From Tolypothrix sp. PCC 7712 (GTDB taxonomy: Bacteria; Cyanobacteriota; Cyanobacteriia; Cyanobacteriales; Nostocaceae), in NCBI RefSeq assembly GCF_025860405.1, contig NZ_CP063785.1:558001-622000 (forward strand): a DNA stretch of 64,000 bases, given 5' to 3'. The notes beneath the pieces were generated by a model that searched no databases, had not been told where the DNA came from, and saw only the letters and a list, made by a program, of their open reading frames with translations. Made by a program: the position numbers and the translations under genes. Below, one piece after another: positions 56,341-64,000 of the stretch (position 1 is its first letter; the number at the start of each line of letters is the position of its first letter).

Positions 56341-57042
56341 CTAATGACTCCGTCCAGAGGGTTGACCTTCTGTAGTAGCGATTTCTCCAGCTTCCATCAG
56401 CATTTTGAAGCGGCGTAAATCATCGCCAATTTGTTGTTCTGGTTCTTCACCAAAGAGTTTGGCGAATACAGCTGCTAAAGCTCCACCAGGGGGGTTATAT
56501 TCTAGAACTACTTTGACTTCCGTACCGCGATCGCCTGGTGCTTTTTGAAAGCGTACAAAACCAGAATTATCCACGTCTGCGCCTTCTACGGAAGCCCAAG
56601 AAATAAACTGATTTTCTCTATCTTCTAAAATATCTGCATCCCATTCCACACTGTTACCTAAAGGTGCATTGGCAATCCAATGAGAACGTTTTTCGTTGTC
56701 CACCTTCACAGATTTGAGATGTTTCATAAATGTGGGCAGTTTTTCAAAGTCGTGCCAATAGCGGTACAGTTCCTCTGGCGATTTATTGATAGTTACTGTC
56801 TTTTCAACTTTGATCGGTTTATTCATCCCCACAATTTCCTGTGCTTGCTGGATTGTGCTTTGTTTGGTGACACCTTGATATATCAAACCGCCACCAGCCA
56901 AAGCCGTTAGCGCACCTCGCAAAGAGCCTTGCTTTAAACCCATTAACACCATAGCTCCGCCACCAATTAAAGAAGCCCAACGTTCGGCTTCACTGGCTTC
57001 ACCCTGATTGGTATTTATCTGATCTCCCGGAGTTGCAGTCAT
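56341..57042 (-). CDS. SRPBCC (START/cyclase-like) protein with N-terminal helix
   Basis: After RWASLIGGGAMVLMGLKQGS (residues 21-40), a glycine-rich hydrophobic segment of the DUF2892 type, the C-terminal domain from about residue 78 is an SRPBCC fold (VEKTVTINKSPEELYRYWHD, WEWDADILE-like EWDADILEDRENQFI, PPGGALAAVFAKLFGEEPE). SRPBCC proteins bind hydrophobic ligands; cyanobacterial stress-linked copies are known by context only. The gene lies in the seven-gene minus-strand cluster 92 bases before the alcohol dehydrogenase copy 2. Confidence 0.85.
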   Translation of the reverse strand: MTATPGDQINTNQGEASEAERWASLIGGGAMVLMGLKQGSLRGALTALAGGGLIYQGVTKQSTIQQAQEIVGMNKPIKVEKTVTINKSPEELYRYWHDFEKLPTFMKHLKSVKVDNEKRSHWIANAPLGNSVEWDADILEDRENQFISWASVEGADVDNSGFVRFQKAPGDRGTEVKVVLEYNPPGGALAAVFAKLFGEEPEQQIGDDLRRFKMLMEAGEIATTEGQPSGRSH

Positions 57043-57263
57043 ACAATTTTAGATTTTAGATTTGGGATTTTCGATTGATTCCACAGATAAATCCGGAGGC
57101 TTGTACCATCAACTAACTATTGGTCATTTTTCTCCTGATTACTGTAAAATGACCACTGAAGACGCAAAGGCTCTCTTCTCTCTCTAGTTCTTTGCGTAAC
57201 GGACACTTTCCACTTTGGGTTATCCCTGCTGAAAAGTGTCCTCTCCTGTGGTTCAAGCAGAAT

Positions 57264-58361
57264 TTACATAGCGGTAGCTGCGCCTGTAGTTGGCTTAGGT
57301 GGCTTAACTTCAGCACCTAAAGCGTTACGATACAGCCCTACCAATCGTTGTTCGTATTGCAACAAATTCTGATATATTTCTTTGAAAATAGCGGTGGCTA
57401 CCGGATCTGTCAGTTTCGCCCACAAATTGCCAATGTCGCCAATACCTGTTTGTAAGTCGCCCAAAGCTGAACGGATTTGATATATATCATCACTTCCAGT
57501 TAAGGCGGTTTTCACCTTGGCGTATTGTTCTGCGACATTTACAGCTAAGGAAGGTTTTTCGCCTAGCCTGTCGAGATAGGTTTCGATGATTTGGATATGG
57601 CGCTGTTTAGTACCGATGAGTTCTTGAAACAGCGATCGCGCTTCTGTGTTAGATTCTTTTTCAAGATATTTTTCTAATGCTTCCAAAGAATAGCGCTCAC
57701 CAGCCAAAGCCGTATTTAAATTTTTAACGATATCGCCTTTGGTTGAGCCACCCCAAGCATCAGCCAGCTTCCACCATTCTGCAGTTGTATCCTTCTCGCT
57801 AGGTAATGCCGCATCTTTACCACCGTAACCCAAACGGCTGAGAATCGCTGTGGTGAAAATCGCCAAATCTCCAGGTTCACGGGAAGTAATTAAATTACCA
57901 TCCACTACTAGCGCCTCATCTTTAAAATCTGCGCCAGCATTGATAATATCTTTGCGGATCGCTCTAAAACCCGTGATGCGCTTACCTTGAAGTAAATCGC
58001 CTTCAATTAACAGTTGTGGCCCGTGACATACCGCCGCTACCCATTTTCCTTGCTGTACAGCTTCTTGTACAAAGCGTACTGTATTGGGGTTGCGACGCAT
58101 TTTATCGGGAGCCATACCACCAGGAATTACCACAGCATCAAATTCCGATGCGATCGCTTCTGTGGTGGTAGCATCTGCTTGGATGCTAACTTTACCTTGT
58201 TTTCCCTTATACTTCTCATTCATGCGTCCGCCGAGGACTACTACCTCCATCCCCGCTTGTTTTAAGCCATTGTAAGGAACAGTAAATTCTGCATCCTCAA
58301 CCCCATTTTCTATGAGAATTGCCACCTTTTTCTTAGCAGAATGATTGTTAGTGTGTGCCAT
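57264..58361 (-). CDS. DJ-1/PfpI family protein with C-terminal helical domain
   Basis: Residues ~10-185 form a DJ-1/PfpI-type domain: VAILIENGVEDAEFTVPY, VVIPGGMAPDKMRRN, and the nucleophile elbow VAAVCHGPQLLIEG with the reactive cysteine. Residues ~220-350 are a four-helix domain (ERYSLEALEKYLEKESNTE, RHIQIIETYLDRLGEKP) resembling ferritin-like/DUF892-type bundles. At 365 residues the protein is about double a plain DJ-1 family member, so it is a fusion. DJ-1-like enzymes are linked to glyoxal repair; the role here is inferred from the neighbours. Confidence 0.85.
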   Translation of the reverse strand: MAHTNNHSAKKKVAILIENGVEDAEFTVPYNGLKQAGMEVVVLGGRMNEKYKGKQGKVSIQADATTTEAIASEFDAVVIPGGMAPDKMRRNPNTVRFVQEAVQQGKWVAAVCHGPQLLIEGDLLQGKRITGFRAIRKDIINAGADFKDEALVVDGNLITSREPGDLAIFTTAILSRLGYGGKDAALPSEKDTTAEWWKLADAWGGSTKGDIVKNLNTALAGERYSLEALEKYLEKESNTEARSLFQELIGTKQRHIQIIETYLDRLGEKPSLAVNVAEQYAKVKTALTGSDDIYQIRSALGDLQTGIGDIGNLWAKLTDPVATAIFKEIYQNLLQYEQRLVGLYRNALGAEVKPPKPTTGAATAM

Positions 58362-58448
58362 CTAATTTTTCCTATGTAACTGTAAATTCGGCTACCTAAA
58401 ATAGTTAACAATTTTGTTAATTTTTTTATCCCCTATGGGAGATATTTT

Positions 58449-58850
58449 CTATGTAGAAACTTCACTACTTGAGACGCTAGTAAAGAGTTCTTCGTAATCG
58501 TGAGAAAAATAACCATGAAAACTAGCAAACTTTTCTGGAACAACTGCATTTTGTAGCACAGCAAAAACTGCTCTCACATGAATAGCGGTAGTTGTAGGTT
58601 CAATATTTTCTTTTTGACTAGTACGGTTAATAAACTCTTGCAGATTAAAACTTTGTCCTGGTTGCCCTTGACTTGTTTCTAAATATTTCCTGATTTCTCC
58701 AGGTAACTGTTCTGCTAATGCTTGTACTTCATCTGCAGGAATTCTTTCCTTAATTGTTTCTAATGTCGCACGGGTAGCACGTTCTGCCTCTACACGAGAA
58801 TCTGATAGAGCCAGGCTTTGTACGTGGGTAATAAACTCTTCGTATTGCAC
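58449..58850 (-). CDS. DUF2267 family protein
   Basis: The 133-residue protein matches DUF2267: YEEFITHVQSLALSDSRVEA, RATLETIKERIPADEVQALA, QLPGEIRKYLE. These small helical proteins often sit beside stress genes, and no activity is known. It is the first gene of the minus-strand cluster (87 bases before the DJ-1 gene) and starts 326 bases from the divergent DUF6335 gene. Confidence 0.88.
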   Translation of the reverse strand: MQYEEFITHVQSLALSDSRVEAERATRATLETIKERIPADEVQALAEQLPGEIRKYLETSQGQPGQSFNLQEFINRTSQKENIEPTTTAIHVRAVFAVLQNAVVPEKFASFHGYFSHDYEELFTSVSSSEVST

Positions 58851-59176
58851 TTTCTACCTCCGTTTTTCCCCATTCATGCTGTGAATTAGCATTCAGGTAG
58901 TTGAGAGCAACAAGAAAATTCAAAAAAGATTAATTGAATATATTGTTAATTTTTTGAATAAAAATTAGTTATAAGTAATAAGCCACTAAGCAAATTTTTC
59001 CTTTATTAACTTATTACTCATAACTAATAACTTCAACTACACGGGGTTTGACCATGAATTCATATTTACAAGGTTATTGTTCAAATCTGGAATTATCTTC
59101 GTTCCCAAGGGATAGATTCTTTTATTTCTAAAGTTATACATCCCTGGTTAGACACAGCTTCTGTTAGTAAAAGGTT
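58851..59176. promoter_or_regulatory. Divergent intergenic region DUF2267-DUF6335
   Basis: The 326-bp gap is AT-rich and probably holds promoters for both the minus-strand stress cluster and the DUF6335 gene. AAAAATTAG and TTATTAGTTATGAG-like sequences (AATAAGCC.. and TTATTACTCATAAC) around 58965-59030 form loose inverted pairs. I cannot name a regulator site. Confidence 0.35.
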
Positions 59177-59602
59177 ATGGTGAAGATGCACCAAATGACT
59201 AGCATTATGGCAGAAGAAAATCATAACCAAGAAATCAACTCTGATGATTTGCCTCAGGCAATCACCGAATCCTACGGTACTGGGGTGAAAGACTTGCCAG
59301 GGTACAATATCGGTGGGCGTTCCATACAAGCAGAACGGCGTGAGTATACAGAAACTAGTCCTGAACTGACTGGTGGTGATGTTGATGCTTATTGGGAAGA
59401 TGCGGATGCTGTGGGGGATGAAGCAGTGGGTGGTACTGCTCCCACTCCCGATCAAAACGTCACTGAAGATTTGGAAGCTGCAGTAGGATTAGAAATGGAC
59501 GATCGCTCTTTCCTCCGCACTAACGATATCTTAGAAGAGCGTGACGATCGCCGTTGGGAATTAGATCCGATGTCCTCTGAAGATTATCAACAACGAAAAT
59601 AG
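59177..59602 (+). CDS. DUF6335 family protein
   Basis: The acidic 141-residue protein shows ITESYGTGVKDLPGYNIGGR, TGGDVDAYWEDADAVGDEAV, VGLEMDDRSFLRTNDILEER and DDRRWELDPMSSEDY, the conserved blocks of the DUF6335 cyanobacterial family. Function unknown. Four ATG codons in frame (59177, 59186, 59195, 59207) make the start uncertain; MAEENHNQ at 59207 could be the real start. The gene is divergent from the DUF2267 cluster. Confidence 0.8.
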   Translation: MVKMHQMTSIMAEENHNQEINSDDLPQAITESYGTGVKDLPGYNIGGRSIQAERREYTETSPELTGGDVDAYWEDADAVGDEAVGGTAPTPDQNVTEDLEAAVGLEMDDRSFLRTNDILEERDDRRWELDPMSSEDYQQRK

Positions 59603-59684
59603 CTCGCTGTTGTGTAGTTTAACTCTCGCCAGAATCCAAAGTCTCTTGCGAGGTTTCCTCCGTAGAGGCGTAGCGGCTCAGGTA

Positions 59685-59799
59685 TTAGGGACTTCCACCT
59701 AAAAAATATTCTATCGCTAGGGTAGCAGAGGGAGAGAAAGAATTTGCTCAATATCTTCGCCCTTGCTGATTGAATAATTTAATGTCTGGAAGTCCCTAA
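59685..59799. repeat. MITE-like element with GGGACTTCC inverted ends, copy 2
   Basis: TTAGGGACTTCCA (59685-59697) and TGGAAGTCCCTAA (59787-59799) are perfect 13-bp inverted ends. The interior (about 90 bp) differs from that of the element at 135-266, so the family is defined by its ends. It sits between two genes that converge, ten bases before the acyltransferase stop. Confidence 0.8.
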
Positions 59800-59807
59800 A
59801 GAAATCT

Positions 59808-60797
59808 TTACCAAAATAAGTGATTGAGGAAATTACATAATAACTTTGGCCCAGTTGGTTCTTGATAATCTGTTGGTAAAAGAGCTTGCATTTCAGATTG
59901 CAATTTCAACAATACTTGCTCAACTTCTTGACGTTTGGGTATGGGATTTTGAGCAAAATATAATGGTTGACCAAATCTAATAGTGAACTTTTTTCTTAAG
60001 TAAAGATTATGAGTGCCAATCAGCGCTACTGGTACAATTGGTACTCCAGATTTTAGAGCATAAATTACAGTTCCTCGCTTCAAAGGAAGGTGTAAATTTC
60101 CTTCAGTTTCTCCGAGTCGTCCTTCAGGAAATAAAACTATCCCATCACCACGAGTCAAAATTGTCAGCACAATGCGATCGATTTGTCTTAATGTTTGAAT
60201 ATCTGTACCTTTAGGAACATTCTGTTCAATTTCTGTCGCTAATTCTAATAGTTCTTTTCGTCCAGCTTTCGCCTCTGCAATTACTGCAAATTCTTCTTTC
60301 CACATCCTTTCTAAAGGGATGACACCACCAGCAAATCCTAAAATGAAGCGTTTCCACCACTTGTTATAAAGGGTACGAGCATCACCCAAAATATAGTAGT
60401 AAGGTGCGGTAGGAATTTCGCTGAGTAACAGAAAGGGGTCAATATGGTGGAGATGGTTGACGGCTAAAATTGCTGGTTGTTGAGGAAATCTTTCTAAGTA
60501 TTCTACCTGGACTTGAAAAAAAGTATGAATTAGCGATCGCAACACTAAACGACGCACTCCAGGGTTAACTCGCGGTTCTGGATACTGGGAAGTCATGTCT
60601 GTTAACTGTTGCAGCGTTTTTGCAATCTGCTGGCGCACAGCAGGATCGACAGCCGCAGCTAAACCCTCTCGTACTCGGTTAATGCTTTGGGCAGTCAAGG
60701 GTGGTACGTTGGGTAGTTGTGTTTGATTTTCTCGGGAATTAGATTTTTCTTTTGCAAATATCTGAGAATTGTTCTCTTCTGTGTAGTCTTGAGTCAC
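59808..60797 (-). CDS. Lysophospholipid/1-acylglycerol-3-phosphate acyltransferase
   Basis: PlsC-type acyltransferase: motif I NHLHHIDPF shows the H-x4-D catalytic pair, motif II region GGVIPLERMWKEEF, motif III FPEGRLGETEG, and VPIVPVALIGTHN. It would transfer acyl groups to lysophosphatidic acid in membrane lipid synthesis. There is an extra ~100-residue N-terminal portion rich in Gln/Ser/Glu and helical, so the 329-residue length is long for this family. No other lipid gene is adjacent. Confidence 0.88.
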   Translation of the reverse strand: MTQDYTEENNSQIFAKEKSNSRENQTQLPNVPPLTAQSINRVREGLAAAVDPAVRQQIAKTLQQLTDMTSQYPEPRVNPGVRRLVLRSLIHTFFQVQVEYLERFPQQPAILAVNHLHHIDPFLLLSEIPTAPYYYILGDARTLYNKWWKRFILGFAGGVIPLERMWKEEFAVIAEAKAGRKELLELATEIEQNVPKGTDIQTLRQIDRIVLTILTRGDGIVLFPEGRLGETEGNLHLPLKRGTVIYALKSGVPIVPVALIGTHNLYLRKKFTIRFGQPLYFAQNPIPKRQEVEQVLLKLQSEMQALLPTDYQEPTGPKLLCNFLNHLFW

Positions 60798-61099
60798 AAC
60801 TTCACTACAAATATTGTGAATAATAGCCTGATTGAATTTGTAAATAAATCTTAGTTCTTGTTGTGCAATTATTAACTAATCTCTGGTTATAAAAATATTA
60901 ATAGGACTTACGCAAATGTCATATTTTTTCGTTGAGGCTGTCAAGGGGAGCCAGTCACGTGCGGAGGTTCCCTCCGTTGAGTGAACTGGCGTTCAAAAGT
61001 CAAAAGTCAAAAAAACTTGAATTTTTAATCCTTGACTCTTACACAAGAAGATAGATGTACCAGTCGCGTAAGTCCTGATAACTACAATCTCAAATTTAA
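60798..61099. other. Intergenic region mostly filled by a repeat element
   Basis: Between divergent genes, 60903-61076 is an element with AGGACTTACGC ends. It starts about 100 bp before the acyltransferase promoter zone and ends 23 bases before the hydrolase start, so any hydrolase promoter or ribosome-binding site must lie inside or at the edge of the element. Confidence 0.7.
60903..61076. mobile_element. MITE-like element with AGGACTTACGC ends
   Basis: AGGACTTACGC (60903-60913) and GCGTAAGTCCT (61066-61076) are perfect 11-bp inverted repeats. The interior includes a hairpin of GCCAGTCACGTGCGGAGG with its inverse CCTCCGTTGAGTGAACTGGC, and TTGACTT-type heptamers. The form resembles the small palindromic elements widespread in Nostoc-type genomes. 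No coding capacity. Confidence 0.8.
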
Positions 61100-61942
61100 A
61101 TGGTGTACCATAGCGAAGATACTTTCAAAGGTTTGGGTGAGCTTGATCTCTATTACCAAAGCTGGTTTCCAGAAGGTCAATTAAAGGGAATCTTGGTAAT
61201 TGTGCATGGATTGGGGGCGCATAGTAGCAGATTTGGAAATATTATTGACCAACTGATACCTCAACAATATGCTATCTACGCTTTTGATATGCGTGGTAAT
61301 GGAAGTTCCCCAGGACAGCGAGGCCATATTAATAGTTGGGCTGAGTTTCGTGAAGACTTGAGAGTTTTCATCAAGTTAATTGAGATTCAGCAGCCAGGAT
61401 TTCCACTTTTTATTATGGGTCAAAGTTTAGGTGCAGTGGTTGTCTTAGACTATATTTTGCACTATCCCAATGAAGTATCTACATTAAAAGGTGCGATCGC
61501 TTTAGCACCTGCTTTGGGAGTAGGTGTGTCAAAATTCCGCCTACTTTTAGGTCAGTTACTTTCCCGCATCTGGCCGCAGTTCAGCCTCAGTACTGGTCTG
61601 GATTTGTCTTCAGCTTCCCGTGATCAAAAGATTTTAGCTGCTTACGCCCAAGACCCCCTACGTCATACTTTAGGAACTGCGCGTTTAGCTACGGAGTATT
61701 TAGCTACCGTAGATTGGATTTATACTCATGCTCCTGAGTGGCAATTACCGCTACTAATTCTCCACGGCGAAGCTGATAAGGTAGCTTTACCAGAAGGAGG
61801 AGAGAGATTTTACGATTTAGTTTCTGCCAAAGATAAGCTGCGGATTGTATATCCCGGGGCGTATCATGAGTTACACAATGACATCAATTACAAAGAGGTA
61901 GTGGCTGATTTGCAAAATTGGCTAGACTGTCATGGGGATTAG
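61100..61942 (+). CDS. Alpha/beta hydrolase, monoacylglycerol-lipase-like
   Basis: The 280-residue protein has the alpha/beta hydrolase triad signals: oxyanion VHGLGAHSSRF, nucleophile GQSLGAVV (Ser), acid HGEADKVALPEGG, and His in YPGAYHELHND. The closest named group is the monoglyceride lipase/lysophospholipase family (PF12146). It may act on membrane-derived acylglycerols, which would pair well with the adjacent acyltransferase, but the two genes are divergent, so this is inference. The promoter lies next to or in the mobile element just upstream. Confidence 0.88.
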   Translation: MVYHSEDTFKGLGELDLYYQSWFPEGQLKGILVIVHGLGAHSSRFGNIIDQLIPQQYAIYAFDMRGNGSSPGQRGHINSWAEFREDLRVFIKLIEIQQPGFPLFIMGQSLGAVVVLDYILHYPNEVSTLKGAIALAPALGVGVSKFRLLLGQLLSRIWPQFSLSTGLDLSSASRDQKILAAYAQDPLRHTLGTARLATEYLATVDWIYTHAPEWQLPLLILHGEADKVALPEGGERFYDLVSAKDKLRIVYPGAYHELHNDINYKEVVADLQNWLDCHGD

Positions 61943-62036
61943 GGATGAGGGGGATGGGGGAGATGAGGGAGATGAGGGGGATGAGGGGGATGAGGGAGAA
62001 ATAATTACCCATTACCCATTACCCATTACCCATTAC
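61938..62036. repeat. Composite GAGGGAGAT and ATTACCC array, copy 2
   Basis: GGGGGATGAGGGAGATGAGG-type nonamers (61938-62002) are followed by ATTACCC heptamers (62003-62036), the same order as at 41178-41400. It begins at the stop codon of the hydrolase gene. Confidence 0.9.
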
Positions 62037-62168
62037 CAAATGACAAACCCCCTTTTTTAACTGTCATCTTCCTATAGATAGGTTATCGCAAAACTTTAAG
62101 TCAGATTTCTTAAATGAAACTGTGTGATTTAATAAATTTAGCCATATAGGTATACGGGTAGTGCCTCT

Positions 62169-64000
62169 GTGAAGCGTGATAAGAGGGGTAAGTTTATCCA
62201 AAGTTGGGGATTAGAAGCGAAGCAGGCAGTTAACCTATCGTTGACGAAGACGGCTTGGCAACTATTACAGCAGGAGGCACATAAACGTGGCATTTCTCGT
62301 TCTGAACTTGTAGAACGTTTTGCCCGGAGTTTAGAACTTGATACTGCTGATAATTATGTTGCCAAAAGTAATGACACAGTTGCAGCGCTACTAAATCTCC
62401 ATAATAGCGATGTCTACGACGGGCTATGCCTACACACTGCCGATGCAATACTGAATGTAGTACAGGTTGACAATACAGAGATTAGCAGTACATATACGGC
62501 AAATGGGCAGCAAGCTGAAGATTGGTTTCGGCAAGTTCTTGATGTCATCCCTCATATAGTTTGGACTTGTAAACCGAATGGGGAATTAGAATACTTCAAC
62601 CAGCAGGCCCTTGATACCTTTGGTGTCAACTTGCAACAACTCCTAGCTAATGGTTGGTATCCATTAGTTCACCCAGAGGATTTACAACAATGTATCAAGA
62701 CCTGGATGGCAACAGTGGCTACAGGTAACGATTACCAAATAGAATGTCGTTTGAAAATTGCTGACGGCTCTTATCGCTGGCACTTGACAAGGGCAATTCC
62801 TAACCGCGATCGCACAGGAAAAATTACCCGTTGGTATGGTACTTCCACTGATATTAATGACCGCAAGCAATTAGAACAAGTATTTCAACAGCAAGCTCAA
62901 GCTCAAGCTAATCAAAGCCAATGGCTGGAGGCGGTACTAAATTTGCTACCGATTCCATTGGTATTTATTGACCCAAATACTACTTGTTTTACCTTCTCCA
63001 ATAAAGCTGCAAAAGCAATGGCAGGAGGTGAAATGTATAGCGATCGCCCCTCTGGAATATACGATCAGGACTTTTACTGTACCGATGCTACAGGAAAGCT
63101 GATCCCATCTGAGCAACTGCCGACATTCCGCGTCACCCTAGGCGAAACAATTCAAGGCGCAGAGTTGAATTGGCATACCCCAACTGGTGTTTACCCATTG
63201 TTGGTTCATGCTGATACTTTACCTGCAATGTACGATCGCCCGGCAACTTGTGTGATGGTGTTTCAGGATATTAGCGATCGCAAACGCATAGAACAACGAG
63301 AAAAGTTTCTGGCGCAAGCATCGCAAACTTTTGCCGCCGCTAGGTTAGATTTACAAACTTTGTTGGATACCATCACTCAACTGATTGGCAATTTAACTGG
63401 TGATTCCTGTGTCTTGAGTTTGTTATCTCAGGATCAACTTTGGCTAGATACGGTTTCTTCTTACCATGTCAATCCCGAAATTCGGGAATTTATCGGTGAA
63501 CTACTCGCTCAACGGCGTTCTATTGATGATGGCATGAGTGGACTTGTTGCCCAAACAGGCGAAACGATTTTTTTGCCAGTTGCTTCACCAGAAGAAATTC
63601 GTAAATCTATTAAGCGAGAATATTTACCCTATGTCGAGCGCTACGGCGTTTACAGTTTGTTAATGATACCGTTGCAGGTACAAGAACAAATTATTGGCAC
63701 TCTGAGCATTTCGCGGGAAAGGCCTGGAGAACCTTATAGCAACGAAGACCGCAGATTATTTCAAGATATCGCAGACCGAGCAGCGATGGCGATCGCAAAT
63801 GCTCGACTTTACCAACAAGTCAAGCAAACTGCTAACCGTAACGCTAGTTTACAGTTAGTTACCACCGCCCTTTCGGAATCGCTGACACCAACGGAAGTTG
63901 CAGAAGTAATTGTAGAACAAAGCTTTGCTGTTTTAAATGCGGCTGCGGCTTTAGTAGCAGTTGTCTGTGAAAATGGCCAGGAATTAGAAATCATTCATTC
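62169..64000 (+). CDS. Sensor protein with RHH-like N-terminus, PAS and GAF domains (partial)
   Basis: The frame is open from the GTG at 62169 to the window edge (610 codons plus two bases) with no stop. The N-terminus (VNLSLTKTAWQLLQQEAHKR, GISRSELVERFAR) has the strand-helix-helix layout of ribbon-helix-helix DNA-binding proteins. Then come a PAS/PAC domain (~115-240; WYGTSTDINDRKQLEQ), a second PAS-like region (~255-380; VFQDISDRKRIEQ) and a GAF domain (~385-555; SGLVAQTGETIFLPV, SLLMIPLQVQEQIIGTLSIS). A second GAF begins near the edge. The protein very probably continues to a histidine kinase. Start codon is GTG in weak context; the frame is open back to 62142. Confidence 0.85.
   Translation, partial: MKRDKRGKFIQSWGLEAKQAVNLSLTKTAWQLLQQEAHKRGISRSELVERFARSLELDTADNYVAKSNDTVAALLNLHNSDVYDGLCLHTADAILNVVQVDNTEISSTYTANGQQAEDWFRQVLDVIPHIVWTCKPNGELEYFNQQALDTFGVNLQQLLANGWYPLVHPEDLQQCIKTWMATVATGNDYQIECRLKIADGSYRWHLTRAIPNRDRTGKITRWYGTSTDINDRKQLEQVFQQQAQAQANQSQWLEAVLNLLPIPLVFIDPNTTCFTFSNKAAKAMAGGEMYSDRPSGIYDQDFYCTDATGKLIPSEQLPTFRVTLGETIQGAELNWHTPTGVYPLLVHADTLPAMYDRPATCVMVFQDISDRKRIEQREKFLAQASQTFAAARLDLQTLLDTITQLIGNLTGDSCVLSLLSQDQLWLDTVSSYHVNPEIREFIGELLAQRRSIDDGMSGLVAQTGETIFLPVASPEEIRKSIKREYLPYVERYGVYSLLMIPLQVQEQIIGTLSISRERPGEPYSNEDRRLFQDIADRAAMAIANARLYQQVKQTANRNASLQLVTTALSESLTPTEVAEVIVEQSFAVLNAAAALVAVVCENGQELEIIH

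Overview
This 64-kb window comes from a cyanobacterial chromosome, most likely a filamentous, heterocyst-type (Nostocales) species. Evidence: psbY, the ferredoxin-thioredoxin reductase catalytic subunit, a DevBCA-type exporter, several cyanobacteria-only conserved proteins, many GCGATCGC (HIP1) sites, and abundant tandem heptamer repeats and small palindromic elements between and inside genes. No rRNA, tRNA, CRISPR array, transposase or phage gene was recognised. The species cannot be named from the sequence alone.

Layout. 0-24 kb is mostly housekeeping: ribBA, argC, eno, a pentapeptide-repeat membrane protein, a PilT-type ATPase, DUF58, ftrC-DUF309 (ATGA overlap), folC, psbY, a gamma-carbonic-anhydrase-like protein, TIGR02652, a VOC protein, an M16 protease, a cupredoxin, map, a glycogen-debranching-type glucosidase, 2-Cys peroxiredoxin, a second peroxiredoxin-like protein and a GST. 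24-32 kb holds two unknown proteins, an FAD oxidoreductase, YaaW, an O-antigen-ligase-like membrane protein, a REC-PAS-kinase-REC protein and a retropepsin-like gene pair. 32.5-39.1 kb is one 2197-residue hybrid histidine kinase whose N-terminal half is twelve exact-period 92-residue HAMP-type repeats. 39-50 kb has an exosortase-type surface protein, a K+ channel, argD, a HAD phosphatase, a membrane-anchored unknown protein and a devB-devC-devA exporter. 50-52.7 kb is nearly gene-free and rich in repeats, and holds a strongly structured candidate RNA. 52.7-58.9 kb is a seven-gene one-strand cluster (cupin, two paralogous zinc alcohol dehydrogenases, a small repeat protein, SRPBCC, DJ-1 fused to a helical domain, DUF2267) that looks like a stress or aldehyde-handling unit. 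The right end has DUF6335, an acyltransferase, an alpha/beta hydrolase and the start of a sensor protein with an N-terminal ribbon-helix-helix segment, cut by the window edge.

The most striking theme is mobile and repetitive small DNA. Two copies of a ~195-bp element with 17-bp imperfect inverted ends sit at exactly the same position inside two copies of another palindromic element, each flanked by a 9-bp duplication; an empty copy of the host element lies elsewhere in the window. Two other inverted-end families occur (GGGACTTCC ends, AGGACTTACGC ends). Short repeats have also entered coding sequences in frame: folC (where they reach the start codon), the M16 protease, the debranching enzyme, the O-antigen-ligase-like protein, the large kinase and one alcohol dehydrogenase, usually at linkers. 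Other leads are a near-palindrome between the debranching enzyme and 2-Cys peroxiredoxin genes and an orphan promoter-terminator unit at 40.97-41.17 kb.
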